NCBI GenBank assembly: GCA_017849575.1
Contig: JAFIGV010000014.1
Coordinates: forward strand, 248,001 to 312,000
Length of the DNA: 64,000 bases
Direction: 5' to 3'
Source: Flavipsychrobacter sp.
GTDB taxonomy: Bacteria > Bacteroidota > Bacteroidia > Chitinophagales > Chitinophagaceae
The position numbers and the translations under genes are program-made. Within the stretch, counting starts at the first letter, position 1. Each line of letters starts with the position of its first letter. Shown here in pieces: positions 24,160 to 33,088 of the stretch. The notes below the pieces were generated by a model. The model was not told where the DNA came from and did not search any database. It saw only the letters and a program-made list of their open reading frames with translations.

Positions 24160-25275
24160 ATGGAATCACAAACAAAGAAAACCACTGAAGTGCCCGAATC
24201 TGAAGCTCCGAAAAAACGGAAAATATTTCCGATCATTCTTGCAATACTGATCATCGTAGGCGGAACTTTCGGCGTCACAAAATTCATCCATTCACTGCAT
24301 CATGAAGAAACAGATGATGCCCAGATCGATGCCAACATAAGCCCCGTCATTCCACGGGTGCCGGGCTATGTGGCTGCGGTGTACGTACACGATAACCAGC
24401 GCGTGAAAAAAGGAGACACCCTGATAGTGCTTGATGACCGCGATCTGAAGATCCGGCTCGACCAGGCAAAGGCTGCGCTGCTCGCTGCACAGAGCGGGCT
24501 GGATGTAGCACAGGCCACCACCAGCGCTTCAAAAGCAAACATATCCACTTCTCAGGCCAACGTCTCTACGGTGCAGGCCCAGATAGAAGCGGCAAAGGTG
24601 AACCTTTGGAGAGCTAACCAGGACTATGAGCGGTATGCCAACCTCATCAAAGATCACTCTATCACCCAGCAACAATACGAGCAGGCGCTGGCAGCCAGGC
24701 AGACTGCAGAGAAGCAACTGCAAATTCTTCAGGAGCAGAGAAATGCTGCCACCCGGCAGACCAGTGCTGCCGCTTCGCAGAGCAATGCCACCTCGCAGCA
24801 AATCAGTGTTGCCCAGGCCACCATTGAGCAGCGCAAAGCAGACGTTGAGAACGCCCAACTGAACCTTTCCTATGCAGTGATTACTGCACCGGAAGATGGT
24901 GTGGTTTCAAAAATTAATATGCAGCCGGGGCAGTTCGTGAATGCGGGGCAGTCATTGTTCAGCATCGTTATTGACAAGAACATATGGGTGACGGCCAATT
25001 TCAAAGAAACCCAGATGGAAAAGATGCGGGCCGGACAGAAAGTAATTATTCATGTTGATGCATTTCCGGGTCACGATTTTGAGGGCAAAGTGGTGTCTTT
25101 TGCGCCTGCCACCGGAGCCCGCTTTTCATTGCTTCCACCGGACAATGCCAGCGGCAACTTCGTAAAAGTGGTTCAGAGACTGCCGGTAAAAATCGAATTC
25201 ACCGACCCGAAAGATCAGGATATTGCCATGCTGCGGCCGGGGATGAACGTAGATGTGGATGTGCATATTGACTAA
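24160..25275 (+). CDS. emrA: EmrA-type membrane fusion protein (HlyD family)
   Basis: 371 residues. One N-terminal TM helix (about 25-45, IFPIILAILIIVGG) anchors it in the inner membrane. TDDAQIDANISPVIPRVPGYV is the conserved EmrA/HlyD entry to the barrel-sandwich domain; GDTLIVLDDRDLK and the later ITAPEDGVVSKINMQPGQFV are the two lipoyl half-motifs, separated by an Ala/Gln-rich coiled coil (about 105-235). It bridges the EmrB-like transporter and TolC. The spacing to tolC is 26 bp. Confidence 0.93.
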   Translation: MESQTKKTTEVPESEAPKKRKIFPIILAILIIVGGTFGVTKFIHSLHHEETDDAQIDANISPVIPRVPGYVAAVYVHDNQRVKKGDTLIVLDDRDLKIRLDQAKAALLAAQSGLDVAQATTSASKANISTSQANVSTVQAQIEAAKVNLWRANQDYERYANLIKDHSITQQQYEQALAARQTAEKQLQILQEQRNAATRQTSAAASQSNATSQQISVAQATIEQRKADVENAQLNLSYAVITAPEDGVVSKINMQPGQFVNAGQSLFSIVIDKNIWVTANFKETQMEKMRAGQKVIIHVDAFPGHDFEGKVVSFAPATGARFSLLPPDNASGNFVKVVQRLPVKIEFTDPKDQDIAMLRPGMNVDVDVHID

Positions 25276-25386
25276 ACCCCTGACTAAAAATCTTTTTAGT
25301 GTGCCTTTTTGCTGGCAACAGCCTCGTATAGAAATTCGGGCGTCTCTTCAGAAAAGCGCACTGCAGTAACAACTCACTACCTGAAC

Positions 25387-26967
25387 ATGACTGATCAAAA
25401 TTCTTTGGTTGAATATGGTTTCCGACGGGCCATCGTCACGATAACGGCGATTTTTTGCGCGCTACTGGAAATTGTTGATACCACTATCGTAAACGTGGCG
25501 CTAAATGATATGCGGGGCAACCTCGGGGCAACGCTCACCGAGATCGGATGGGTGATTACGGCCTATGCCATTGCCAATGTAATCATCGTACCGATGACAA
25601 GCTGGTTGTCGCAGCAGTTTGGGCGGCGCAACTACTTTGCTGCTTCGATCATCATTTTTACTGTTTCCTCTTTTTTATGCGGTAATGCTTCCAATATCTG
25701 GGAGCTCGTCCTGTTCCGGTTCATACAAGGCCTTGGCGGCGGAGCGCTCCTGGTTACATCGCAAACCATCATCACCGAAAGCTACCCACCGGAGAAGCGA
25801 GGCATGGCACAAGCCATCTACGGACTGGGCGTCATTATCGGACCCACTCTTGGCCCGCCACTCGGAGGCTATATTGTGGATCATTTTTCGTGGCCTTACA
25901 TCTTTTACATCAACATACCCATCGGCATTATTGCCACCTTGCTTACCCTGCAGTTTGTACGAAGCCCGAAATATGCAGAGAAAACCAGCCGGAAAGACAT
26001 TGACTGGGGCGGTATTGCGCTCCTTGCCATAGCGGTCGGGTCGCTTCAGTATATATTAGAGAAGGGTCAGGAAGACGATTGGTTCAGCAGCGGACTCATC
26101 ATTTTGCTCACAGTATTCGCCGTTTTCGGCATCTTCTTTTTCATATGGCGGGAACTAACCTACCGGAATCCAATTGTAGATCTCAGGGTATTGCGCAACG
26201 GCAATCTGCGTGTGGGAACAATTTTATCTTTCATCCTTGGTTTCGGGCTCTACGGCAGCACATTTGTCATTCCGCTCTACACACAGGCTACCCTCGGCTG
26301 GACCGCCCAGGAATCCGGCATGTTGATGATACCGGCGGCGCTCACCACAGCCTTCATGATGCCGATTATAGGACGCATCCTGCAAAAAGGTGTTCCCCAG
26401 CAATATCTTGTTGCGGCGGGGATGTTCCTTTTTTTTGTGTATAGCTTCTGGGGCTACAAAATTCTTACACCCGACACAGGAAAGGAGGCTTTTTTCTGGC
26501 CGCTGATTGTAAGAGGAATAGGCATGGGTATGCTCTTCATTCCCATTACCACCCTATCACTCTCCACACTTAAGGGCGCGGACATTGGCAAAGGTGCTTC
26601 CTTTACCGGCATGATGCGACAATTAGGAGGATCGTTTGGTGTAGCGTGCATCACAACTTTTATGGCGCACGAAAACATGGTGCATCGCAGCGACCTGGTC
26701 AGCAAGCTCAATGTAAATGCTGCGCCTGTGCAACAAAGAGTGCAGGCTCTGCAACAGAGTTATATGACCAAGGGGATGTCTCCCGATGTAGCCTTGCAAA
26801 GTGCCTATAAATCCCTGGACTATATGGTAACCAAACAGGCTTCCATTCTCTCCTACATGGATGTATTTCTCTACGTCGGCCTGATGTTTTTGTTCTGCAT
26901 CCCCTTCATCCTTTTGGTCAAAGGAAAAAAGAATAAGAAAGTGGACATGAGTGAAGCCATGCATTGA
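25387..26967 (+). CDS. emrB: EmrB-type DHA2 multidrug transporter (MFS)
   Basis: 526 residues from ATG 25387, fourteen predicted TM helices. EIVDTTIVNVALNDM is DHA2 motif D1 in TM1, GRRNYFAAS follows as motif A in the loop 2-3, and LGVIIGPTLGPPLGGYI is motif C of drug:proton antiporters. A TTG at 25309 would add 26 unlikely residues. It uses the proton gradient to drive export of hydrophobic compounds through the EmrA/TolC conduit. It is the last gene of the operon, before a long inverted repeat. Confidence 0.93.
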   Translation: MTDQNSLVEYGFRRAIVTITAIFCALLEIVDTTIVNVALNDMRGNLGATLTEIGWVITAYAIANVIIVPMTSWLSQQFGRRNYFAASIIIFTVSSFLCGNASNIWELVLFRFIQGLGGGALLVTSQTIITESYPPEKRGMAQAIYGLGVIIGPTLGPPLGGYIVDHFSWPYIFYINIPIGIIATLLTLQFVRSPKYAEKTSRKDIDWGGIALLAIAVGSLQYILEKGQEDDWFSSGLIILLTVFAVFGIFFFIWRELTYRNPIVDLRVLRNGNLRVGTILSFILGFGLYGSTFVIPLYTQATLGWTAQESGMLMIPAALTTAFMMPIIGRILQKGVPQQYLVAAGMFLFFVYSFWGYKILTPDTGKEAFFWPLIVRGIGMGMLFIPITTLSLSTLKGADIGKGASFTGMMRQLGGSFGVACITTFMAHENMVHRSDLVSKLNVNAAPVQQRVQALQQSYMTKGMSPDVALQSAYKSLDYMVTKQASILSYMDVFLYVGLMFLFCIPFILLVKGKKNKKVDMSEAMH

Positions 26968-26976
26968 CAAGCTGAC

Positions 26977-27021
26977 ACAAACGAAGAAGCAGATCCACCA
27001 ACGATCTGCTTCTTCGTTTGT
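26977..27021. terminator. Perfect 19-bp inverted repeat between convergent genes
   Basis: ACAAACGAAGAAGCAGATC (26977-26995) and its exact reverse complement (27003-27021), with a 7-nt loop. It lies 9 bp after the emrB stop. Neither strand has a proper T tail directly after the stem; TAAAAAATATTATTT follows on the plus strand. It could act as a terminator or a 3'-end stabiliser. Confidence 0.65.
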
Positions 27022-27093
27022 AAAAAATATTATTTGACCCGGGAAATATCATCCGGTTTCGGATAAACGATGCGGCCCGGCCTTAGCCCAGCG

Positions 27094-27750
27094 CTATCGG
27101 GGAATTCTGGCCATGTACTTACTCATCTCGTTGATCTGCGAGACAATCTGTTCATTCTTACTCTTGCAGCTTTTTGCCTTGGTAAAATAATTTTTGGCAC
27201 CGCGAAAATCGCGTCGCTGCATGCAGATGCCTGACAACTGCAGGTAGGCGGTAGCTTCGCTGTCCTTGTCGGGAAGACCAATTTTTACGGCTTTTCGCAA
27301 ATGCTCGTAGGCTTCTTTGGTGTTTCCCTTTTTAAAAGCTATTGCACCAAGTTGAAGGTAGGCGGTGCCCTCATACTCCTTTTCAGGCATGCCGGCTTCG
27401 AGCCCCTTGCGCAAGTCGGCCTCGGCCTTATCGAGGTCGTCGGTCATGGTGCTCATATTGGCGCGAAGCATGTAGTAGGACGATCGGATGGGCTTATACA
27501 GCAGGTTAGGATACTTCACCCGATCCATCAGTTTTTGCGCCCCTTCCATATCACCCTCATCAATATATCCCTGAATCAAGGTCATTGGCCCCACCATAAG
27601 ATGTGCCACGATCATGAGTATGGCGATGAGAAAAGGTAGCCATGCTATCCACCAGGTAACGGCAAAACCCAGCCAAAACCCCAGAGCGATCAGAGCTATG
27701 GCAATATAGAGACGATTGAAAACTAAAAAACGACGTAATCCTGGTTTCAT
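27094..27750 (-). CDS. Membrane-anchored TPR protein
   Basis: 218 residues from ATG 27750 (MKPGLRRFLV); a TTG at 27771 is less likely because the -7 box TATCTTTG covers 27776-27769. Two hydrophobic helices (about 10-30 and 35-60) are followed by TPR-like units: YIDEGDMEGAQKLMDR, YLQLGAIAFKKGNTKEAYEHLRKAV, YLQLSGICMQRRDFRGAKNYF. TPR arrays bind partner proteins, but the partner is unknown. It is convergent with the efflux operon and not part of it. No catalytic motif. Confidence 0.8.
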   Translation of the reverse strand: MKPGLRRFLVFNRLYIAIALIALGFWLGFAVTWWIAWLPFLIAILMIVAHLMVGPMTLIQGYIDEGDMEGAQKLMDRVKYPNLLYKPIRSSYYMLRANMSTMTDDLDKAEADLRKGLEAGMPEKEYEGTAYLQLGAIAFKKGNTKEAYEHLRKAVKIGLPDKDSEATAYLQLSGICMQRRDFRGAKNYFTKAKSCKSKNEQIVSQINEMSKYMARIPR

Positions 27751-27768
27751 TATTTTTAAAATTGGCCG

Positions 27769-27776
27769 CAAAGATA
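27769..27776 (-). promoter_or_regulatory. -7 box TATCTTTG
   Basis: Exact TAnnTTTG on the minus strand, 18 nt upstream of ATG 27750 of the TPR gene. Confidence 0.5.
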
Positions 27777-27860
27777 AGCGTTAGTTCCTGAAGCCACCGA
27801 CCGTAGTGTGAGGCCCTTATTCCATTATTTCTATTTATTTTTCCAGAAACAGCACTCACC

Positions 27861-28511
27861 ATGACAGACATTGCATACCTAAGACAACTGCGCATACCTA
27901 CAACCGAAGATCCTCTGCGTATTCTCATGAGTGCCTGTCTCGCCGGGGTTACCTGCGGCTACGACGGCACAGCCAATGGCACGTATCCTTCCGCCCTCAG
28001 ACTACTGGGCTATGCCACAGCAAGGATTGTTCGTTTTTGTCCGGAAGAAGCTGCCTTTGGCGCCCCGAGAGAAATGTGCGACCTGCATGGTGGCGATGGC
28101 TTCGATGTGCTGGATGGAAAGGCTAAAATGCTTTCGGAATCAGGTATAGACTGGACCGACGGAATTATTGAAGCAGCCCACAGTATGCTGCATCTGGCTC
28201 AAAATGAAAAGATAGAGCTGGCGGTGATGATGGACATAAGCGGAGCCTGCGGTAGTCAGGTAATCTATGATGGCAACCGTTTTGGAGAAAATAAGAAGTA
28301 TCAGATCGGTGCGGGAGTTGCTGCAGCCTTGCTGATCAGGAATGGGTTCAAAGTAATCAGCCAACGGGATTTCGCTTCGTTGGAATTATTGTACCATAAG
28401 TTAGATCCAACGCATGTCATTGATTCTTCCAGGATAGACCACCACCAGACCGATTGGTACCTTGAGTATTTTAAAGACAGTCCGAAACTCAATACAACAG
28501 CACAGCTATGA
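27861..28511 (+). CDS. DUF523 protein, TudS-like (putative [4Fe-4S] desulfidase)
   Basis: 216 residues. DUF523 is recognised from MSACLAGVTCGYDG, VRFCPEEAAFGAPRE and DISGACGSQVIYDG. Cys26, Cys60 and Cys130 correspond to the three cysteines that hold a [4Fe-4S] cluster in TudS, a thiouracil desulfidase of this family; that such a cluster is present here is inference. The last 60 residues (QRDFASLE onward) are less conserved. ATG 27861 gives a 22-residue lead before the family start at Met23. Its stop overlaps the next gene's ATG (ATGA). Sulfur removal from thiolated bases is the best-supported guess. Confidence 0.8.
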   Translation: MTDIAYLRQLRIPTTEDPLRILMSACLAGVTCGYDGTANGTYPSALRLLGYATARIVRFCPEEAAFGAPREMCDLHGGDGFDVLDGKAKMLSESGIDWTDGIIEAAHSMLHLAQNEKIELAVMMDISGACGSQVIYDGNRFGENKKYQIGAGVAAALLIRNGFKVISQRDFASLELLYHKLDPTHVIDSSRIDHHQTDWYLEYFKDSPKLNTTAQL

Positions 28512-28873
28512 AACTAACCTTGCAGCGGCCCATGTTTTGGACCGACAAGCTTGACGAAACCATAGACTTTTGGGTCAACACACTCGGTTTCACGTTGGGA
28601 GAAAAAAACGAAGACTGGGGCTGGGCATCGCTCTACAGAGATGAGGTGCACCTTATGCTTGCAAGGCCCAACGAGCATACCCCTTTTGAAAAGCCGGTAT
28701 TTACAGGAAGTATTTACTTCAACACCGATGATGTGGACTCCCTGTGGCAATTGGTAAAGGATAAAGCAAAAGTTTGCTATGCTCCGGAAAATTTCGATTG
28801 GGAAATGCGCGAATTCGGGATCTATGATAATAACGGTTACCTTCTTCAGTTTGGCCAGAGTCTAAAAGACTGA
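28508..28873 (+). CDS. VOC superfamily (glyoxalase/bleomycin-resistance-like) protein
   Basis: 121 residues with the paired beta-alpha-beta-beta-beta modules of the vicinal oxygen chelate fold: LDETIDFWVNTLGFTLGE, then GWASLYRDEVHLML, PVFTGSIYFNTDDVDSLW and FGIYDNNGYLLQFG. Metal-ligand positions are partly kept (His in EVHLML). It may be a small-molecule binding protein or a metalloenzyme; sequence does not tell. It overlaps the DUF523 gene by 4 bp, so the two proteins are probably made together. Confidence 0.82.
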   Translation: MKLTLQRPMFWTDKLDETIDFWVNTLGFTLGEKNEDWGWASLYRDEVHLMLARPNEHTPFEKPVFTGSIYFNTDDVDSLWQLVKDKAKVCYAPENFDWEMREFGIYDNNGYLLQFGQSLKD

Positions 28874-28926
28874 CCCCCTTTGCGGGAAAAGAAGACAAAT
28901 TCATATTTGCCCGTTCAGTCTTTTAG
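28862..28926. repeat. 12-bp inverted repeat containing both stop codons of convergent genes
   Basis: CTAAAAGACTGA (28862-28873) and its exact reverse complement (28915-28926), 41 nt apart. Both convergent genes end with Leu-Lys-Asp-stop using identical codons, so each arm is a gene's last twelve bases. The stem could form a hairpin at the end of either transcript. Confidence 0.6.
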
Positions 28927-29688
28927 GTCAATCCATACAGGCGCATGGTCACTGGTTTTCTCCCACCCTCTTACAAACCGGTCCACACCAGCCGACGAAA
29001 GACGATGACCGAGTGCAGTACTGAGCATAAAGTGATCAATACGAAGACCTGCATTGCGTTCAAAGGCATTTCTGAAATAATCCCAAAAAGTGTAGATTGT
29101 CTCTGTGGGATAGAGTGTACGCAAAGCATCTGTCCAGCCCTGATGCATAAGCTTCTGGTACACCTCCCGGCTTTCGGGCCGGAATAAGGCATCGTCCACC
29201 CAACGCTCGGGCTTATAGACGTCTTCTGCTGTAGGGATGATATTGAAATCACCGGCGAGTACCGTTGGCCGTTCACTACGGATCAACCCTTGCGCATGAG
29301 CAAGAAATCTTTCCATCCATCGGAGCTTATAATCAAATTTTGGTCCCGGGGCAGGATTGCCATTCGGCAGATACAAGCAAGCCACCACCAGTGTTCCTGC
29401 CTCTGCCTCAAGGTATCTGCTATTCAGGTCTTCATCGTCCCCTGGCAATGATCTGCGAACTTCGGTAAGGTCAGTTCCTTTCGACAATATGGCTACCCCA
29501 TTCCAGCTTTTTTGTCCCTGCCAGATCGCCCGGTAACCAGCCGCTTCTATGGCCTGTAATGGAAATTTTTCCTGGGGTGCTTTGAGCTCCTGTAAACAAA
29601 CAATATCAGGCTGTGCCTCCTGTAACCAGCGCAGCAAAACCGGCAATCTGCCATTGATACCATTCACATTATAGGTTGCTATCTTCAT
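28915..29688 (-). CDS. xth: Exodeoxyribonuclease III (AP endonuclease)
   Basis: 257 residues from ATG 29688 (MKIATYNVNG). The exonuclease-endonuclease-phosphatase fold is clear: IATYNVNGINGR (Asn), DIVCLQELK (metal-binding Glu), LAGDFNIIP (Asp/Asn), and SDHAPVWIDL (final Asp-His pair). It cuts DNA at abasic sites and trims 3' ends during base-excision repair. A GTG upstream start is possible but would run into the preceding gene. It starts 8 bp after the amidohydrolase gene's stop, suggesting co-transcription without an obvious functional link. Confidence 0.93.
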   Translation of the reverse strand: MKIATYNVNGINGRLPVLLRWLQEAQPDIVCLQELKAPQEKFPLQAIEAAGYRAIWQGQKSWNGVAILSKGTDLTEVRRSLPGDDEDLNSRYLEAEAGTLVVACLYLPNGNPAPGPKFDYKLRWMERFLAHAQGLIRSERPTVLAGDFNIIPTAEDVYKPERWVDDALFRPESREVYQKLMHQGWTDALRTLYPTETIYTFWDYFRNAFERNAGLRIDHFMLSTALGHRLSSAGVDRFVRGWEKTSDHAPVWIDLKD

Positions 29689-29696
29689 AATCTCTT

Positions 29697-32600
29697 TTAT
29701 TCGTGTCCGCACACACAATGAATGCTCTGTTGCCCACCCGACATATCCTGCATCCAGAGAAATTCACCCGCATGCTTCATGGTTTGCCAGTAAAATACCG
29801 GGCCCGTGGATCGACTGCCGGTGAGCTCTTTCATCGTGGCTGCTTCATACAAATGTCCGTTGATCATCGTGTACAATACAGAGCTGGTATTTCTGATATC
29901 CTCAAGCGGATTGTTTTCGAGTATGATCAGATCTGCAAGCTTTCCAATTTCGAGGGAACCGATTGAACTATCGAGGCCCAGGGCCGTGGCAGGATTTATC
30001 GTTGCGGTGCGCAGCACATCAAAGTTTGACATGCCGCCTTGTTGTAGCATCCACATTTCCCAGTGCGCGCCTATGCCCTGTATCTGTCCATGCGCTCCCA
30101 TGTTGATGGTCACACCCGCATCGTTCAGCTTTTTGATGCTGCGCGCTACCTGCATATATCCTTGTACATATTCTTCTTCGGGCAGCATGGTACGGTGGCG
30201 GCTGCGGGTATCAATTACATTTCTCGGGGTAAAGCGAAGCAGCTTACTGTTTTCCCAGACGTTAGTATGTTGATACCAGTAGTATTCTCCGCTCACGGCA
30301 CCGTAAGAAACGATGAGTGTGGGCGTGTATGCTGTCGCGGAGCGCTTCCAGAGCTGCACCACATCGTCGTAAAGGGTGGCTATGGGCAGATTATGCTCTA
30401 TTGTGGTGTGTCCGTCGAGGATCATGCTTAGATTATGAAAGAAAAAAGAACCGCCTTCGGGCACCACTTCCATATTGAGGCGGCGTGCGGCGTACATGAT
30501 CTGCTGTCGCTGTTCGCGGCGGGGTTGATTATAACTTTTCACAGAAAATGCTCCGAACGCTCTGGTGCGTCTTAGGGCACTGGCCGCATCATTAGTATCA
30601 TTGATCACCGCTTTAAAATCGCCATCTGCACCATACAGAATAGTGCCTGTTGAGAATACACGGGGGCCAGTCATCTGACCGGATTTTATCAATTCACTCT
30701 GTGCAAAGACCATTTCTGAATTTGCAGAAGGATCGTGTAGCGTGGTCACACCATAAGCCAGTGCGGCAAAGTATGGCCAATGCTTTTGTGGCGTAATGCC
30801 TGTGCGAAAATGATTGGCATGGGCGTGAGCATCAATTAACCCGGGCATTATCGTCTTCCCGGTCATATCCATCACCCTTGCTGTTGGCGGAACCGTGATT
30901 GTTCCGGTCGGGCTAACGGCTATAATGTGATTACCATCGGTGATCAGGGTGCCGTTCTCTATTACTTCATTTCCCTTCATGGTCAGAATGCGTGCATGGG
31001 TGAAAGCAATGATTCCGTTTGGACGATCATTTTTCACCCGTATAGAAATCGGCAAACCCTGATCCGGTATTTTGAAAACACTATCAGGAACGCCGGCTAC
31101 AAAAGGGAAACTCTGGGTAAGATCGATTGTGAAATATTGATTCCCCAGGGTGTAATGTAGCTTACGCGAATCGCCATTCCAGTGCAGATTTAGCCCGGCA
31201 TCGCGCGAGACCTTCTTTACCGGAAAATCTTCTGTAGCACTACCAAGATCAATGGTTTTGCCGGTTTGAGGAAAGCTGGCGATGTACACATTGTGGAGAT
31301 CAATAAAAGCTATCCAGCGCTCGTCGGGCGAAAGTCGAAACTGACTACCGTAGGTGCTTTTTATATGCACCCGCTCATCCAACCCATCAGTCCGGCAACT
31401 GGAATAATTCCGGTTCATCCCGTCACCCGACTGAAAGTAGAGCCTATGGCCATCTTTGCTGAACGAAGGCAACTCTCCGGACGCTGTCACAAAGTGTTCG
31501 TCGCCGCCCGATACCGGGATAAGGTAGATGCCGGGCCTTGATGTCCCGGAAGGGCCCAAAACATTATTTCCTTCCTCTTTCACAAAGGCAATCTGTCCGC
31601 CATCTGGTGAAAAGACCGGAGTACGATAGATCCCTTTTTTTTGTGTGATGCGTATGGGTTTACTTTTTCCCGACAAAGCAAGGGTGTAGAGCGCGCCGGT
31701 GGTGTTGTCATTCCATGTGGTGAAAACCAACTGCCGTCCGTCTGTAGAAAATGAAGGTTCAAACTCATAGTCGGTCAATTGCGTCAGTCGTTCCGGCTTG
31801 CCCGAGGGCAGGTTCATTTTGTAAAGATGTCCCAACGCGTGAAAAACGAGCATACTGCCGTCTGGTGAGGTTACGGCCTGACGAATGACCCGCACATCAA
31901 AGCTATCAGTATCAAAGTGTTGCCGGAAACGCACGGCTTCAGCTATTTCCGTCTGTACTTCTACCGTAAAGGGAATGTCTGACACGGCATTTGCCCTGCT
32001 TACATCAATCTTATTCAGCTTACCATTACTCCAGATAATGATATTCCGGTCGTCTGGCGTCCAGGCAAAGCCCGTAAAAACACCGAAAATAGTCCAGGCT
32101 TCCTGCTGATCTTTGCTGAGCTGATCGCATACCGGCCATTCTTCTCCGGTTTCGAGATCGCGAAGGAACAAAACCGTTTGAGTACGAACCCGACGAACAA
32201 AAGCAAGGATCTTTCCGGAGTGAGAAAGTTGCGGGCGAAAAGCGCTTCCGGGACCTCCGGTTACATTCTCTACAACTCCCTTTTTTCTGTCAAACCGCCG
32301 GATCATAAAGATCTGTTGGTTTGGGTCTTTGTTATATTGAAAATAACCGCCGCCATACATGTCTTCACTGAAATAAACATAACGTCCATCCGGCGAGACA
32401 ACGGGTTCGTTAACATCCTGCTGATCATTTTTTCGTGTGGTAAGTTGTAACCCCTTGCCTCCGCTGATATGATACATCCATATCTCACCGGCTCCGAGCG
32501 ACCTGCCGGAAGTAAAATGCTTGCGGGCAACAAAATACTGGCCGTCCGGCATCCAGGCAGCATTGTTCAGCAATCTGAAGGATTCCCGGGTCACCTGACG

Positions 32601-32960
32601 CGCATTTGCACCGTCCGCATCCATGATCCAGATATTGTCGCCGCCGCCGGCATCGGAAGTAAAGAGAATACTTTTACCATCAGGGCTAAAACGAGGCTGC
32701 ACCTCCATGGCAAGGCCGGTGCGCAGGGGCTGCGCTTTTCCGCCTTCCAGAGGCAACCGGTAAATATCTCCCAAAAGATCGAAGACAATGGTCTTTCCAT
32801 CAGGAGAGAGATCGAGGTTCATCCAGGTTCCCTCGTTCGCTAAGAAAGAAACATCTTGTAAAGGTCCTCCGGGATGATTTACATCCCATGATTTTTTATC
32901 CTCTGCCCGGATATTAAGTCCGGTGGACAATAAACTTATGAGTAAAAATAATCGGCGCAT
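29697..32960 (-). CDS. Secreted beta-propeller (TolB-like) amidohydrolase fusion
   Basis: 1087 residues from ATG 32960, beginning with a signal peptide (MRRLFLLISLLSTGLNIRAE). The first two thirds are a large propeller with repeated PD40/TolB-like strands (GKTIVFD, GKSILFTSD, GRYVYFSED, GRQLVFTTW). The last third is an amidohydrolase barrel: GLIDAHAHANH (two metal His), HTTIEHNLP, then NMGAHGQIQGIG and LADLIIL. Such fusions are found in Bacteroidota and Proteobacteria and are presumed periplasmic hydrolases of cyclic amides or peptides; the propeller may select substrate or block the entrance. Substrate unknown. Confidence 0.9.
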   Translation of the reverse strand: MRRLFLLISLLSTGLNIRAEDKKSWDVNHPGGPLQDVSFLANEGTWMNLDLSPDGKTIVFDLLGDIYRLPLEGGKAQPLRTGLAMEVQPRFSPDGKSILFTSDAGGGDNIWIMDADGANARQVTRESFRLLNNAAWMPDGQYFVARKHFTSGRSLGAGEIWMYHISGGKGLQLTTRKNDQQDVNEPVVSPDGRYVYFSEDMYGGGYFQYNKDPNQQIFMIRRFDRKKGVVENVTGGPGSAFRPQLSHSGKILAFVRRVRTQTVLFLRDLETGEEWPVCDQLSKDQQEAWTIFGVFTGFAWTPDDRNIIIWSNGKLNKIDVSRANAVSDIPFTVEVQTEIAEAVRFRQHFDTDSFDVRVIRQAVTSPDGSMLVFHALGHLYKMNLPSGKPERLTQLTDYEFEPSFSTDGRQLVFTTWNDNTTGALYTLALSGKSKPIRITQKKGIYRTPVFSPDGGQIAFVKEEGNNVLGPSGTSRPGIYLIPVSGGDEHFVTASGELPSFSKDGHRLYFQSGDGMNRNYSSCRTDGLDERVHIKSTYGSQFRLSPDERWIAFIDLHNVYIASFPQTGKTIDLGSATEDFPVKKVSRDAGLNLHWNGDSRKLHYTLGNQYFTIDLTQSFPFVAGVPDSVFKIPDQGLPISIRVKNDRPNGIIAFTHARILTMKGNEVIENGTLITDGNHIIAVSPTGTITVPPTARVMDMTGKTIMPGLIDAHAHANHFRTGITPQKHWPYFAALAYGVTTLHDPSANSEMVFAQSELIKSGQMTGPRVFSTGTILYGADGDFKAVINDTNDAASALRRTRAFGAFSVKSYNQPRREQRQQIMYAARRLNMEVVPEGGSFFFHNLSMILDGHTTIEHNLPIATLYDDVVQLWKRSATAYTPTLIVSYGAVSGEYYWYQHTNVWENSKLLRFTPRNVIDTRSRHRTMLPEEEYVQGYMQVARSIKKLNDAGVTINMGAHGQIQGIGAHWEMWMLQQGGMSNFDVLRTATINPATALGLDSSIGSLEIGKLADLIILENNPLEDIRNTSSVLYTMINGHLYEAATMKELTGSRSTGPVFYWQTMKHAGEFLWMQDMSGGQQSIHCVCGHE

Positions 32961-33070
32961 AACGGCTGAAATTGCGAAATATACTTTCTCGCTGAGCATA
33001 TTTGCCTTCAAGATACAAGTCGCAACCTATTTACTCAAACTAAACTGGCCAACCCAATGGAATTGCTTGC

Positions 33071-33078
33071 TATTTTTG
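33071..33078 (+). promoter_or_regulatory. -7 box TATTTTTG
   Basis: Exact TAnnTTTG, 10 nt before ATG 33089 of the methyltransferase-PAP2 pair. No clear -33 element. Confidence 0.5.
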
Positions 33079-33088
33079 CAGGCAGCGT

